Shown one piece after another: positions 7,470 to 13,656 of a DNA stretch of 14,009 nt. The stretch spans positions 1 through 14,009 of the forward strand of contig JBKCTV010000070.1 in the NCBI GenBank assembly GCA_046318595.1. The letters are read 5' to 3'. Under the pieces are notes generated by a model. That model was not told the origin of the DNA. It ran no database searches and saw only the letters and a list, made by a program, of their open reading frames with translations. The DNA is from DAITMV01 sp046318595 (lineage in GTDB: Bacteria; Pseudomonadota; Gammaproteobacteria; Burkholderiales; Burkholderiaceae_B). Both the position numbers and the translations under genes were made by a program. The number at the start of each line of letters is the position of its first letter. The stretch's first letter is position 1.

Positions 7470-8252
7470 TCAAAGTTGCGATAAGCGCTGCAACATCTGG
7501 TCTGATGTCGTGATGGCTTTCGAATTGATCTCATAAGCACGCTGGGTCTGGATGAGTCCGACCAGCTCTTCGACGACATTCACGTTCGATGTTTCGACCG
7601 AGCCCTGCACCAGGCTGCCAGCGCCGTTTTGGCCGGGCGTGCTCTGCGTGGCGGTGCCCGACGCAGCGGTTTCCACATACAGGTTTTGGCCCTGAGACGA
7701 CAGGCCGGCCGGGTTGATGAAGGTCGTGAGCTGAAACTGACCCAGGGTCTGCGGCTGCGGCTGGCCCGCGAGCGTCGCCGACACGGTGCCGTCCTGACCG
7801 ATGGTGATGGTCTGCGCACCCGGCGGTATGGTGATCGGCGGCTGGATCACGAAGCCGTTAGACGTTACCACCTGGCCCTGGTTGTCGAGCTGCAGACTAC
7901 CGTCGCGGGTATAGGCCGGTGTGCCGTCAGGCATGTTGACCTGGAAAAAGCCGCTGCCGGTGATGGCGACATCGAGCGAGTTACCAGTCTGCTGAATATT
8001 CCCTTGGGTGAAGTTGCGCACGGTCGCGGCAGGCCGCGCCCCGGTGCCGATTTGCAGCCCCGAGGGCACCTGCGTCTGCTGCGACGTGCTGGCACCGGGC
8101 TGGCGCAGGGTTTGATAGAGAAGGTCCTCGAACACGGCGCGGCTGCGCTTGAAGCCGTTGGTGCTGACGTTGGCAAGGTTGTTGGAAATGACGTCGAGCT
8201 GGGTTTGCTGCGCATCCAGACCGGTTTTTGCGATAAACAGTGACCTCATCAT
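7470..8252 (-). CDS. flgG: Flagellar distal rod protein FlgG
   Basis: FlgG builds the distal rod, the drive-shaft segment crossing the P- and L-rings. At 260 residues it matches the usual length. The N-terminal rod motif GLDAQQTQLDVISNNLANV followed by STNGFKRSR (about 11-38) and the C-terminal NVNVVEELVGLIQTQRAYE followed by NSKAITTSDQML (about 223-254) are signature FlgG sequences. The central domain contains NSLDVAITGSGFFQV, the pattern shared by FlgE, FlgF and FlgG. Two consecutive ATG codons (8252 and 8249) could serve as the start, with AGGA a little upstream. It follows flgF after 22 bases and precedes flgH. Confidence 0.98.
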   Translation of the reverse strand: MMRSLFIAKTGLDAQQTQLDVISNNLANVSTNGFKRSRAVFEDLLYQTLRQPGASTSQQTQVPSGLQIGTGARPAATVRNFTQGNIQQTGNSLDVAITGSGFFQVNMPDGTPAYTRDGSLQLDNQGQVVTSNGFVIQPPITIPPGAQTITIGQDGTVSATLAGQPQPQTLGQFQLTTFINPAGLSSQGQNLYVETAASGTATQSTPGQNGAGSLVQGSVETSNVNVVEELVGLIQTQRAYEINSKAITTSDQMLQRLSQL

Positions 8253-8274
8253 GATGGGCGCATCCTATCTGGGG

Positions 8275-9015
8275 CTATTGCGTGGAAAAAAGCTGGTTGG
8301 CCGAACGGCCGTTGGCCTCGACAGTACTGATCATTTTCATTTGCATGTCGAACTGCCGGGCGGCGCTGATCATCTGCACCATTGCCTCGACCGGGTTGAC
8401 GTTGCTGCTTTCGATCATGCCGGAGGCGATCTTGACCTGCGGATCGGCCGGCGCGGGCAGACCACTCTGTGTGCGGAAATACGTATCGTCGCCACGCACA
8501 AGCGTTTTTTCATCCGGGTTGACGAGCTTGAGCTTGCCGATCTGGATGGCGTTGTTGAGCTGGCCATTGACCGGGATGGCCGTCACCGTGCCGTCGCCCT
8601 CGATGCTGACGCGATGGTCCGGTGGAATGGTCAACGGTCCGGTCTCGCCCAGCACCGGTCGACCCTTCTGATTGACCAGCACGCCAGCGGCATCGAGCTG
8701 CAGCGAGCCCTCACGGGTATACGCTTCCTTACCAGGCGCGGTTTCGACCGCCAGCCAGCCACTGCCCTGCACCGCCACGTCCATGTCGCGCCCTGTCGCT
8801 TGCAAGGGCCCGGCGGTAAAGTCGGCGCCGGTGGTGGACTCGACTGCGAAAGCCCGCGTCGGTAGCCCATCGCCGGTTACCGGCGCACTGCGAAACGCCA
8901 TCAACTGCGCACGAAAGCCAGGTGTGTTGACGTTCGCCAGATTGGCCGCGACATTGTCCTGCCGCGTCATGGTGTTTTTGGCGGCATTCGCCGCGATGTA
9001 GATCGCCCGATCCAT
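8275..9015 (-). CDS. flgF: Flagellar proximal rod protein FlgF
   Basis: FlgF is one of the proximal rod subunits. It is exported through the flagellar type III apparatus and has no cleaved signal peptide. The 246-residue protein starts MDRAIYIAANAAKNTMTRQD followed by NVAANLANVNTPGF, the FlgF version of the rod motif. The central DMDVAVQGSGWLAV resembles the FlgE/FlgG core, and the C terminus has ESSNVNPVEAMVQMISAARQ followed by FDMQMKMI. A good Shine-Dalgarno (AAAGGAAA) sits about six bases before the ATG. It lies 23 bases after flgE and 22 before flgG. No odd features. Confidence 0.97.
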   Translation of the reverse strand: MDRAIYIAANAAKNTMTRQDNVAANLANVNTPGFRAQLMAFRSAPVTGDGLPTRAFAVESTTGADFTAGPLQATGRDMDVAVQGSGWLAVETAPGKEAYTREGSLQLDAAGVLVNQKGRPVLGETGPLTIPPDHRVSIEGDGTVTAIPVNGQLNNAIQIGKLKLVNPDEKTLVRGDDTYFRTQSGLPAPADPQVKIASGMIESSNVNPVEAMVQMISAARQFDMQMKMISTVEANGRSANQLFSTQ

Positions 9016-9038
9016 CGCTTTCCTTTAAGACCCGGTCA

Positions 9039-10286
9039 TCAACGCAGGTTGACCAGTGTTTGCAGGATAGAATCCTGCGTTTTGATGGTCTGCGCGTTTG
9101 CCTGATAAACCCGTTGCGCGGTGATCATGTCCACGAGCTGTGCCGTCAGATCCATATTGGCCTCCTCCAGCGCACCGGACTGGATGACGCCGAATCCGCT
9201 GCCGTCATTCGCCGGCGTGTACTCGGCGCCGGCCGCCTCGGTCAGCACCCAGCCGTTCGAGCCGACCGGGCGCAAAGCTTCGGGATTACGGAAACCGAAT
9301 AAACCGACCTTGGCAAGGTCCTGCGATTGACCATTCGTGTAGCGCGCCGTGACGCGGCCATCCGGCGCGATGAGGACCCCGGTCAAATCGCCCGAGGCAT
9401 AACCGTTTTGGTCGAGGTTGTTGACCTGGAAAGCACTGCCATACTGCGTGCTGCTGGTCATGTCGAGCTCGATGTTATCAACGAAGCTCGATGACCCGGC
9501 CTGCATACCGGCGACCGGCAGGGTCAGAATCGTGCTGCTGCCGTTGCTTGCCAGGCCGTTGTTATCGAATTGCAGCGTACCGAAGGGACCATTGCCAACT
9601 GCGGCGCCATCGACCGTGGCGTAGACCTTCCAGCTGTTAGCCATGACACCGGCCGATACGTCCGGATCGCGCCGGAAGTAATACGACACGGTGTGCGAAC
9701 CGCCGAGCTGATCGTAGATGGCCATCGACGTGGTGTCGTTGTAGCTGGTCAGGTCGGTGACATCGAAGGCAGCAGTCGGCGCCTTTTTGCGCGCGTCCAG
9801 ATTAAGCTCGAGAATACCGGTCCCAGTGCCTTTGGGCGGAATCGGCCGTTGTGGCAGCTGAATAGGAATAACCTTGTCGATGACGGTCTTGGTCTTATCA
9901 TCGAACGTATAGCCCAGCACCTTACTGCCGCTGGAATTAACCAAATAACCCTGCCCGTTCAGGCTGAATTGGCCGTTACGGGTGTAAATCTCATCGCCCT
10001 GACCATTGCGGACCTTGAAGAACCCTTTGCCGTTGATCGCGAGGTCGAGCGGGTTTTCGCTGACCGAGATGTTGCCTTGCGCGAAACTCTGCGCAATACC
10101 CGACACCTGCGTACCAGTGCCGATCAGCGAGTTACCGGCACCGTTGATGGATGAGGCGAACACGTCGGCGAACTGCGCGGTCGATTCTTTGAAGCCGATG
10201 GTGTTGGAGTTCGAAACGTTGTTGCCGATGACTTCCAGATTACGCGATGCGGCGTTCAGACCGCTTAGACCTTGTTGAAAACTCAC
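9039..10286 (-). CDS. flgE: Flagellar hook protein FlgE (GTG start)
   Basis: FlgE polymerises into the hook, the universal joint between rod and filament, under the FlgD cap. The 415-residue protein has the N-terminal motif SFQQGLSGLNAASRNLEVIG followed by NNVSNSNTIGFKES (about 2-35), the NPLDLAINGKGFFKV core (about 81-95), a large variable exposed middle, and the C-terminal ALEEANMDLTAQLVDMITAQ followed by RVYQANAQ and TLVNLR. The start codon is GTG at 10286-10284. It is supported by AAAGGAG six bases upstream and by the exact position of the family N terminus. The flgD stop is only 12 bases away and its final A residues run into the Shine-Dalgarno. Length is close to the Salmonella protein (403). 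Confidence 0.98.
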   Translation of the reverse strand: MSFQQGLSGLNAASRNLEVIGNNVSNSNTIGFKESTAQFADVFASSINGAGNSLIGTGTQVSGIAQSFAQGNISVSENPLDLAINGKGFFKVRNGQGDEIYTRNGQFSLNGQGYLVNSSGSKVLGYTFDDKTKTVIDKVIPIQLPQRPIPPKGTGTGILELNLDARKKAPTAAFDVTDLTSYNDTTSMAIYDQLGGSHTVSYYFRRDPDVSAGVMANSWKVYATVDGAAVGNGPFGTLQFDNNGLASNGSSTILTLPVAGMQAGSSSFVDNIELDMTSSTQYGSAFQVNNLDQNGYASGDLTGVLIAPDGRVTARYTNGQSQDLAKVGLFGFRNPEALRPVGSNGWVLTEAAGAEYTPANDGSGFGVIQSGALEEANMDLTAQLVDMITAQRVYQANAQTIKTQDSILQTLVNLR

Positions 10287-10292
10287 GATCGG

Positions 10293-10299
10293 CTCCTTT
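10293..10299 (-). promoter_or_regulatory. Ribosome binding site fixing the GTG start of flgE
   Basis: AAAGGAG on the minus strand lies six bases before GTG 10286-10284. It decides that flgE starts at this GTG, and it overlaps the end of the flgD stop codon. Confidence 0.8.
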
Positions 10300-10976
10300 T
10301 AGAATATTTTTTTGACATCGGACATTTTTAGATCACCGGACGAGTCGGTCAGCAAATGCACACCGTCGGCGGCTTGCGTGACGCCCTGCACTTTCGCGAT
10401 CGACAGCGCCATAAACTTGGCATCAGAGCCGGCCGCGCGGGCTTTGATGTCGAAAGTGTAAGCGCCATCGGCCGCGACGCTGCCATCGTCGGCCTTACCG
10501 TCCCAGGTGATCTCGTGCAGGCCGCTGGGGAGCGCGCCGAGTCCCGCCGTGTGCACCACCTTGCCGGTCGAGTCCTTGACCTCGACAGAGACCTGGTCGG
10601 CGGCCTGACCGAGATCGACCGCAGCCACACCCCTGCCGCCCTGCAAGTTGATTTTGTTGCCCTCGAGCATGACCGTGCGGCCCAGCATCGAGGTCGCCTG
10701 CACAGCCTGACCACCCGAAAATGCGGTCGCCATGGTTTGCATGGTCGTGTTCAGGTTTTGAATGCCGCTGACGGTGTTGAGCTGAGCCATTTGTGAGGTG
10801 ACGGCAGCGTTGTCCATCGGGTTGAGCGGGTCCTGGTTCTGCATCTGGGCGACGAGCATTTTCAGGAATTTATCCTGGGTCGCGCTGACGTCGGTGGCGT
10901 CATCGGTTTTTTTGGTTGCAGTTGCGGTCGACGACGACGTCGGCTGTTTAAGACTGGCAAGCGTATCGACTGCCAT
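10299..10976 (-). CDS. flgD: Flagellar hook cap / hook assembly protein FlgD
   Basis: FlgD forms the scaffold cap at the hook tip that allows FlgE subunits to polymerise and is discarded when FlgK arrives. The 225-residue protein has a Thr/Ser/Ala-rich N-terminal export region (1-33) followed by the family signature QDKFLKMLVAQMQNQDPLNP with MDN after it (about 34-56) and SQMAQLNTVSGIQNLN. The C-terminal half contains the FlgD immunoglobulin/tudor-like region, with GLHEITWDGKADDG and AADGAYTFDIKA. The ATG is preceded by AAAGGAG at seven bases. Length is typical (Salmonella 232). It lies 40 bases after flgC and 12 before flgE. Confidence 0.97.
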   Translation of the reverse strand: MAVDTLASLKQPTSSSTATATKKTDDATDVSATQDKFLKMLVAQMQNQDPLNPMDNAAVTSQMAQLNTVSGIQNLNTTMQTMATAFSGGQAVQATSMLGRTVMLEGNKINLQGGRGVAAVDLGQAADQVSVEVKDSTGKVVHTAGLGALPSGLHEITWDGKADDGSVAADGAYTFDIKARAAGSDAKFMALSIAKVQGVTQAADGVHLLTDSSGDLKMSDVKKIF

Positions 10977-11016
10977 AAGGTGTCTCCTTTTTAAAGACGG
11001 CTGCTACTGACTGGCA

Positions 11017-11433
11017 TCATTGGCCCATGCTCAGGGTCTTGAGCATCAGCGACTTCGAGGTATTCATGACTTCAGCATTGGTCTGGTAACTGCGCGACGA
11101 AGCGATCATGTCGACCATTTCGTCCACTGCGTTTACGTTCGGCATCAGGATGTAGCCTTCTTTATCGGCCAGCGGATGCTTCGGGTCATAGACTTTTTTA
11201 CCAGGCGTGGTGTCAGTCGTCACGCTCTTGACCTTGACGCCCCCGGTGCCCGCGCCATTCGCGCCGACGTTTTGCAAAGTGCTTTCGAACACCACTTTGC
11301 GCGCTTGGTAAGCCTGACCGCCGGTTTCGGCCGCCGTGTCGGCGTTGGCCATGTTGCTGGCGACCGCGCTGAGGCGCTGACTCTGAGCCATCATGGCACT
11401 ACCGGCGATTTTGAAGGCGTTGAACAGCGACAT
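11017..11433 (-). CDS. flgC: Flagellar proximal rod protein FlgC
   Basis: FlgC is a proximal rod subunit assembled between the MS-ring/FliE junction and the distal rod. The 138-residue protein begins MSLFNAFKIAGSAMMAQSQR and continues LSAVASNMANADTAAETGG, the FlgC rod motif. It has YILMPNVNAVDEMVDMIASS followed by RSYQTNAEVMNTSKS near the C terminus, characteristic of the family. AAAGGA lies nine bases upstream of the ATG. It follows flgB after 17 bases. Length matches the Salmonella protein (134). Confidence 0.97.
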   Translation of the reverse strand: MSLFNAFKIAGSAMMAQSQRLSAVASNMANADTAAETGGQAYQARKVVFESTLQNVGANGAGTGGVKVKSVTTDTTPGKKVYDPKHPLADKEGYILMPNVNAVDEMVDMIASSRSYQTNAEVMNTSKSLMLKTLSMGQ

Positions 11434-11450
11434 GTTTACGGTCCTTTTCG

Positions 11451-11873
11451 TTAGCTGTTGGAACCGGTCATCGCGGTCTGCAGCGTTTTGATCTGACCGT
11501 TCAGGGCGCGCAGCGACGCTTCGTACTTAACTGCGTTCTCGGCGAACTGACTGCGCTCGTTTTCGATATCGACAGTGTTGCCGTCGATCGACGGCGCCGT
11601 GGCCTGGCGAAACTGCAACAGCGCGCTGGTGGACTGGCCGGTGGAGCCGCTACCGATGTGGCCGTTGTGAGTCGCGGCCAGCGCCAACGGGGCCCGCCCG
11701 CCCTGTGCCCGGACGGTCACAGCGGACAGTGCTTTGGAAAAATCGAAATCGACCGCTTTGTAATTGGGCGTGTCGGCGTTCGCGATATTCGATGTCAGGG
11801 TTTCCTGGCGTTGAGCACGCAGCTTCAAAGCTTTTCCCTGAAAATCGAGGGCATCGGTCAGTTTATTCAGCAT
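11451..11873 (-). CDS. flgB: Flagellar proximal rod protein FlgB, first gene of the minus-strand operon
   Basis: FlgB is the proximal rod subunit closest to the basal-body export gate. From ATG 11873-11871 it has 140 residues, starting MLNKLTDALDFQGKALKLRA followed by QRQETLTSNIANADTPNYKA, which aligns with the start of Salmonella FlgB (MLDRLDAALRFQ). A GTG two codons upstream (11879-11877) is an alternative. The C-terminal NTVDIENERSQFAENAVKYE is the conserved FlgB helix. No strong Shine-Dalgarno precedes either start. It heads the run flgB to cheB, so its promoter in the divergent region to the right should drive the operon. Confidence 0.96.
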   Translation of the reverse strand: MLNKLTDALDFQGKALKLRAQRQETLTSNIANADTPNYKAVDFDFSKALSAVTVRAQGGRAPLALAATHNGHIGSGSTGQSTSALLQFRQATAPSIDGNTVDIENERSQFAENAVKYEASLRALNGQIKTLQTAMTGSNS

Positions 11874-11947
11874 TCGCACTGCCGTATTTGATATCGATGA
11901 CTGATTATTGAGGCAATACGGACACGAGCATGCGCCGAGAAGCCGGC

Positions 11948-11976
11948 TAAAAATACGGCTGTTTTCGAGCTGATAA
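11948..11976 (+). promoter_or_regulatory. Possible second sigma-28-like promoter for flgA (distal)
   Basis: GCTGATAA at 11969-11976 matches the sigma-28 -10 consensus GCCGATAA at seven of eight positions. The only TAAA upstream (11948-11951) is two bases further away than optimal. The correctly spaced tetramer is AAAA. Plausible but unproven. Confidence 0.25.
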
Positions 11977-11987
11977 AATGCAGGCTC

Positions 11988-12000
11988 CGTTAAAGTAACG
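11988..12000. repeat. 13-base palindrome CGTTA-AAG-TAACG
   Basis: A perfect 5-bp inverted repeat with a three-base centre lies in the flgB-flgA control region and overlaps the -35 part of the proximal flgA promoter candidate. A regulator bound here would be placed to affect flgA and possibly flgB. Which protein, if any, binds it cannot be told from the sequence. Confidence 0.4.
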
Positions 12001-12018
12001 ATCTGATAGGGTCGATTA
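11991..12018 (+). promoter_or_regulatory. Candidate sigma-28 (FliA) promoter for flgA (proximal)
   Basis: TAAAGTAA (11991-11998) and GTCGATTA (12011-12018) each match six of eight positions of the flagellar sigma-28 consensus TAAAGTTT / GCCGATAA. The spacer is 12 bases, one longer than the optimum. A start site near 12025 would give a leader of about 20 bases before the flgA ATG at 12047. The -35 box sits inside the palindrome at 11988-12000. Confidence 0.45.
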
Positions 12019-12046
12019 ATCGCTATGACGGACGAGGCCTGGAAAC

Positions 12047-12754
12047 ATGAATAGACTTAACCCAAAAACCTTGGTGCAATTTTTATCTATCATGGCGGCG
12101 GCTCAGTGGCTATTTCTGCCGAGTGCCGCATCGGCCGTCGATCTTCCCCTGGCCGAGCTTGCAACGCAGATCGACCGCAGCGGTTTGCCTGTCGATGCCA
12201 AGATCGACATCGAAATCATCAAAACGGATGTGCCGGCCCGGCAGGCCGACTGCGCCGGACCAAGGTTTTCATTTCCGCGTGGCGCTCGCCCGCTCGGCCG
12301 AAGCATGGTCACGATTCAGTGCCACGGGGCGCAGCCGATGACTTTATATCAGCCGGTCGAGATTCATGCCTGGGCGCCGGTACTGATCGCGCAGCAAAGC
12401 ATTGCTTTTCAGGATACCGTGCAGGACAACCAGCTGAGCAATCAGGAAGTGGATTTATCGCGCCTGCCGGGCAAGCAATGGCTGACCCGTCCGGACGATG
12501 TGATTGGCAGACAGGCTATCCGTAATATAGCTGCTGGCGCGGTGCTGCGCAGCGATATGTTTCGCACCAAACCCACGATTCAGGCAGGGGACGTGGTCAA
12601 GATTGCGGTTCGCGGACCAGGGTTTTCGATTAGCGGGGAAGGTACGGCGCTAAGCTCGGCGGGTCAGGGTCAGAGCTTGAAAGTCAAGACCACACAGGGT
12701 AAGGTGCTGACAGGTCTTGCCAGAGATGATTTAATGGTCGATGTGCAGTTGTAA
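12047..12754 (+). CDS. flgA: Flagellar P-ring chaperone FlgA
   Basis: FlgA is a periplasmic chaperone that helps FlgI polymerise into the P-ring. The 235-residue precursor has a Sec signal peptide (residues 1-30, ASA before VDLPLAE). A central region carries two cysteines, Cys69 and Cys92, that could pair in the oxidising periplasm (inference). The C-terminal SAF-like domain is recognisable in the VIGRQAIRNIAAGAVLRSDM segment (about 151-170) followed by VVKIAVRGPGFSISGEG and GLARDDLMVDVQL at the end. It is transcribed away from the flgB operon and starts the flgA-flgM-flgN run. GAGG and a closer TGGA precede the ATG, a weak Shine-Dalgarno. Length is close to Salmonella FlgA (219). Confidence 0.95.
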   Translation: MNRLNPKTLVQFLSIMAAAQWLFLPSAASAVDLPLAELATQIDRSGLPVDAKIDIEIIKTDVPARQADCAGPRFSFPRGARPLGRSMVTIQCHGAQPMTLYQPVEIHAWAPVLIAQQSIAFQDTVQDNQLSNQEVDLSRLPGKQWLTRPDDVIGRQAIRNIAAGAVLRSDMFRTKPTIQAGDVVKIAVRGPGFSISGEGTALSSAGQGQSLKVKTTQGKVLTGLARDDLMVDVQL

Positions 12755-12764
12755 GCAATTGCGC

Positions 12765-12791
12765 TAAAGTTTCAGAGAATATGGCCGTTGA
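12765..12791 (+). promoter_or_regulatory. Sigma-28 (FliA) promoter upstream of flgM
   Basis: The -35 box TAAAGTTT (12765-12772) matches the flagellar sigma-28 consensus exactly. The spacer is exactly 11 bases, and GCCGTTGA (12784-12791) matches six of eight positions of GCCGATAA. It lies in the 84-base gap between flgA and flgM, giving a leader of about 40 bases. FlgM inhibits sigma-28, so this promoter would form the feedback loop known from Salmonella, where flgM is also made from its own sigma-28 promoter. Confidence 0.82.
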
Positions 12792-12816
12792 TGAGACTGA
12801 GTCGGTAAACTTTTAA

Positions 12817-12830
12817 CCTCGAATTCGGGG
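12817..12830 (+). promoter_or_regulatory. Short hairpin covering part of the flgM ribosome binding site
   Basis: CCTCG-AATT-CGGGG can fold into a five-pair stem (one G-U) with a tetraloop. Its 3' arm provides the first G residues of the purine-rich GGGGAAGG before the flgM ATG at 12839. This could temper flgM translation. The stem is short and may be incidental. Confidence 0.3.
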
Positions 12831-12838
12831 AAGGCAAT

Positions 12839-13138
12839 ATGAAAATCAACCCAAACATCGAAGAAACTCAGGGCGGCAAGTCCCTGAAAAAAGCTTCGGC
12901 CGTGCAAGTCGGCGCAGCGCCCGAGAAGAACGTCGGGCAGCCGGTCAGCCTGTCCAGCGGCGAAAAAACGTCCTTGTCGGGTTTGGCGAAAGACCTTTCC
13001 AAAAGCGAAGCGCCGATCAACGAGAAAAAAGTCGGGCAGTTGAAGGAAGCCATCAGTCGAGGCGAATTCAAAATCAATCCAGAAAAAATTGCCGATGGCG
13101 TCATCAAAAGCAGCCTCGAACTGCTGGGCAAAGCCTGA
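12839..13138 (+). CDS. flgM: Anti-sigma-28 factor FlgM
   Basis: FlgM binds and inhibits the flagellar sigma factor FliA until the hook is finished. It is then exported through the completed hook-basal body, releasing sigma-28 for late genes. The 99-residue protein begins MKINPNIEE and has a polar N-terminal half with little predicted structure (1-55). The conserved sigma-binding region follows (about 60-98): NEKKVGQLKEAISRGEFKIN and then PEKIADGVIKSSLELLGK. Length matches the family (Salmonella 97). GGGGAAGG precedes the ATG. A sigma-28 promoter lies directly upstream, and flgN follows after 23 bases. Confidence 0.96.
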   Translation: MKINPNIEETQGGKSLKKASAVQVGAAPEKNVGQPVSLSSGEKTSLSGLAKDLSKSEAPINEKKVGQLKEAISRGEFKINPEKIADGVIKSSLELLGKA

Positions 13139-13161
13139 TCGTTTCGCACTAAAGGATTGTC

Positions 13162-13656
13162 ATGGACTTACCTTCGAATGCCCTGCAGCTGCATGATGCC
13201 CTAACCCGCGAATGCGACATGGTGATGACGCTGGTCGATGTTTTATCAGACGAGCGTAGCTGCCTGATTCACCTCGATTCGCAGCGTTTGGTCGAGCTGG
13301 CATTGCGCAAAGAAGCACTCATGCTGGAGCTCGAGCAGCGCTCCACTGAGCGTCTGCAAATGGCCCGCGACATGGGGTTTTCCGCTGACAAGAACGGATT
13401 GACGCAGTGCATGGAACGCCTGAGTCACCACGACGAGCGTATCGGTTTATTGTTTCAAACGTTTCAGCAAACAGTCACGCAAGCGCAACGCTTGAACGAC
13501 CTGAACGGCGCACTGGTCGCCGAGCAACTGACCAGCCTACACACGCGCATCCAGATTTTGACGGAAGCTACACGCCCGATATCGCAGGTCTATGGGCCAG
13601 ATGGGATTTACGGCCAGCCGAACGGGGCCTTAAGCCCTGGCGTGGTGGCACGCTGA
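13162..13656 (+). CDS. flgN: Flagellar export chaperone FlgN (for FlgK and FlgL)
   Basis: FlgN is a cytoplasmic type III export chaperone that holds FlgK and FlgL before secretion. In Salmonella it also influences flgM translation. The 164-residue protein is almost all helical, with coiled-coil-like heptads through ELALRKEALMLELEQRSTER (about 46-65) and later RIGLLFQTFQQTVTQAQRLN (about 93-112). It ends with a Gly/Pro-rich tail containing YGPDGIYG. Sequence similarity within FlgN families is low, so the call rests on helical pattern, size and position directly after flgM. AAAGGA precedes the ATG. Its clients FlgK and FlgL are encoded in this window on the opposite strand. Confidence 0.92.
   Translation: MDLPSNALQLHDALTRECDMVMTLVDVLSDERSCLIHLDSQRLVELALRKEALMLELEQRSTERLQMARDMGFSADKNGLTQCMERLSHHDERIGLLFQTFQQTVTQAQRLNDLNGALVAEQLTSLHTRIQILTEATRPISQVYGPDGIYGQPNGALSPGVVAR

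Larger units (their letters stand above)
11880..12046. promoter_or_regulatory. Divergent flgB / flgA control region
   Basis: This 167-base non-coding stretch separates the minus-strand flgB operon from plus-strand flgA, so it should carry both promoters. Towards flgA there are two sigma-28-like elements (listed separately). Towards flgB a sigma-70-like pair can be drawn on the minus strand: TTGCCT (11916-11911), 17 bases, TATCAA (11893-11888). However, it would leave only about eight bases of leader, so I give it little weight. The 7-mer AATACGG occurs at 11915-11921 and 11952-11958, with its reverse complement CCGTATT at 11882-11888. A 13-base palindrome is at 11988-12000. These may be activator sites. 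An FlhDC-type master regulator would be a candidate by analogy, but no full FlhDC box is recognisable. Confidence 0.6.

Noticed and set aside
7629..8865. Long plus-strand open frames opposite flgG and flgF (7629-8243 and 8149-8865)
   Set aside because: They overlap each other and lie antisense to clear rod genes. Their composition is that of a reverse-strand shadow.
9570..10154. Plus-strand open frame opposite flgE
   Set aside because: Antisense shadow of flgE with no family resemblance and no ribosome site.
11941..11964. AGCCG / CGGCT hairpin followed by TTTT as a terminator
   Set aside because: The stem is only five pairs with a ten-base loop, and it sits in a divergent promoter region where no plus-strand transcript needs to end.
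11881..12046. A full FlhDC box in the flgB-flgA region
   Set aside because: Short AATA-CG and CGCTAT pieces occur, but not in the consensus spacing or orientation of the enterobacterial FlhDC site.
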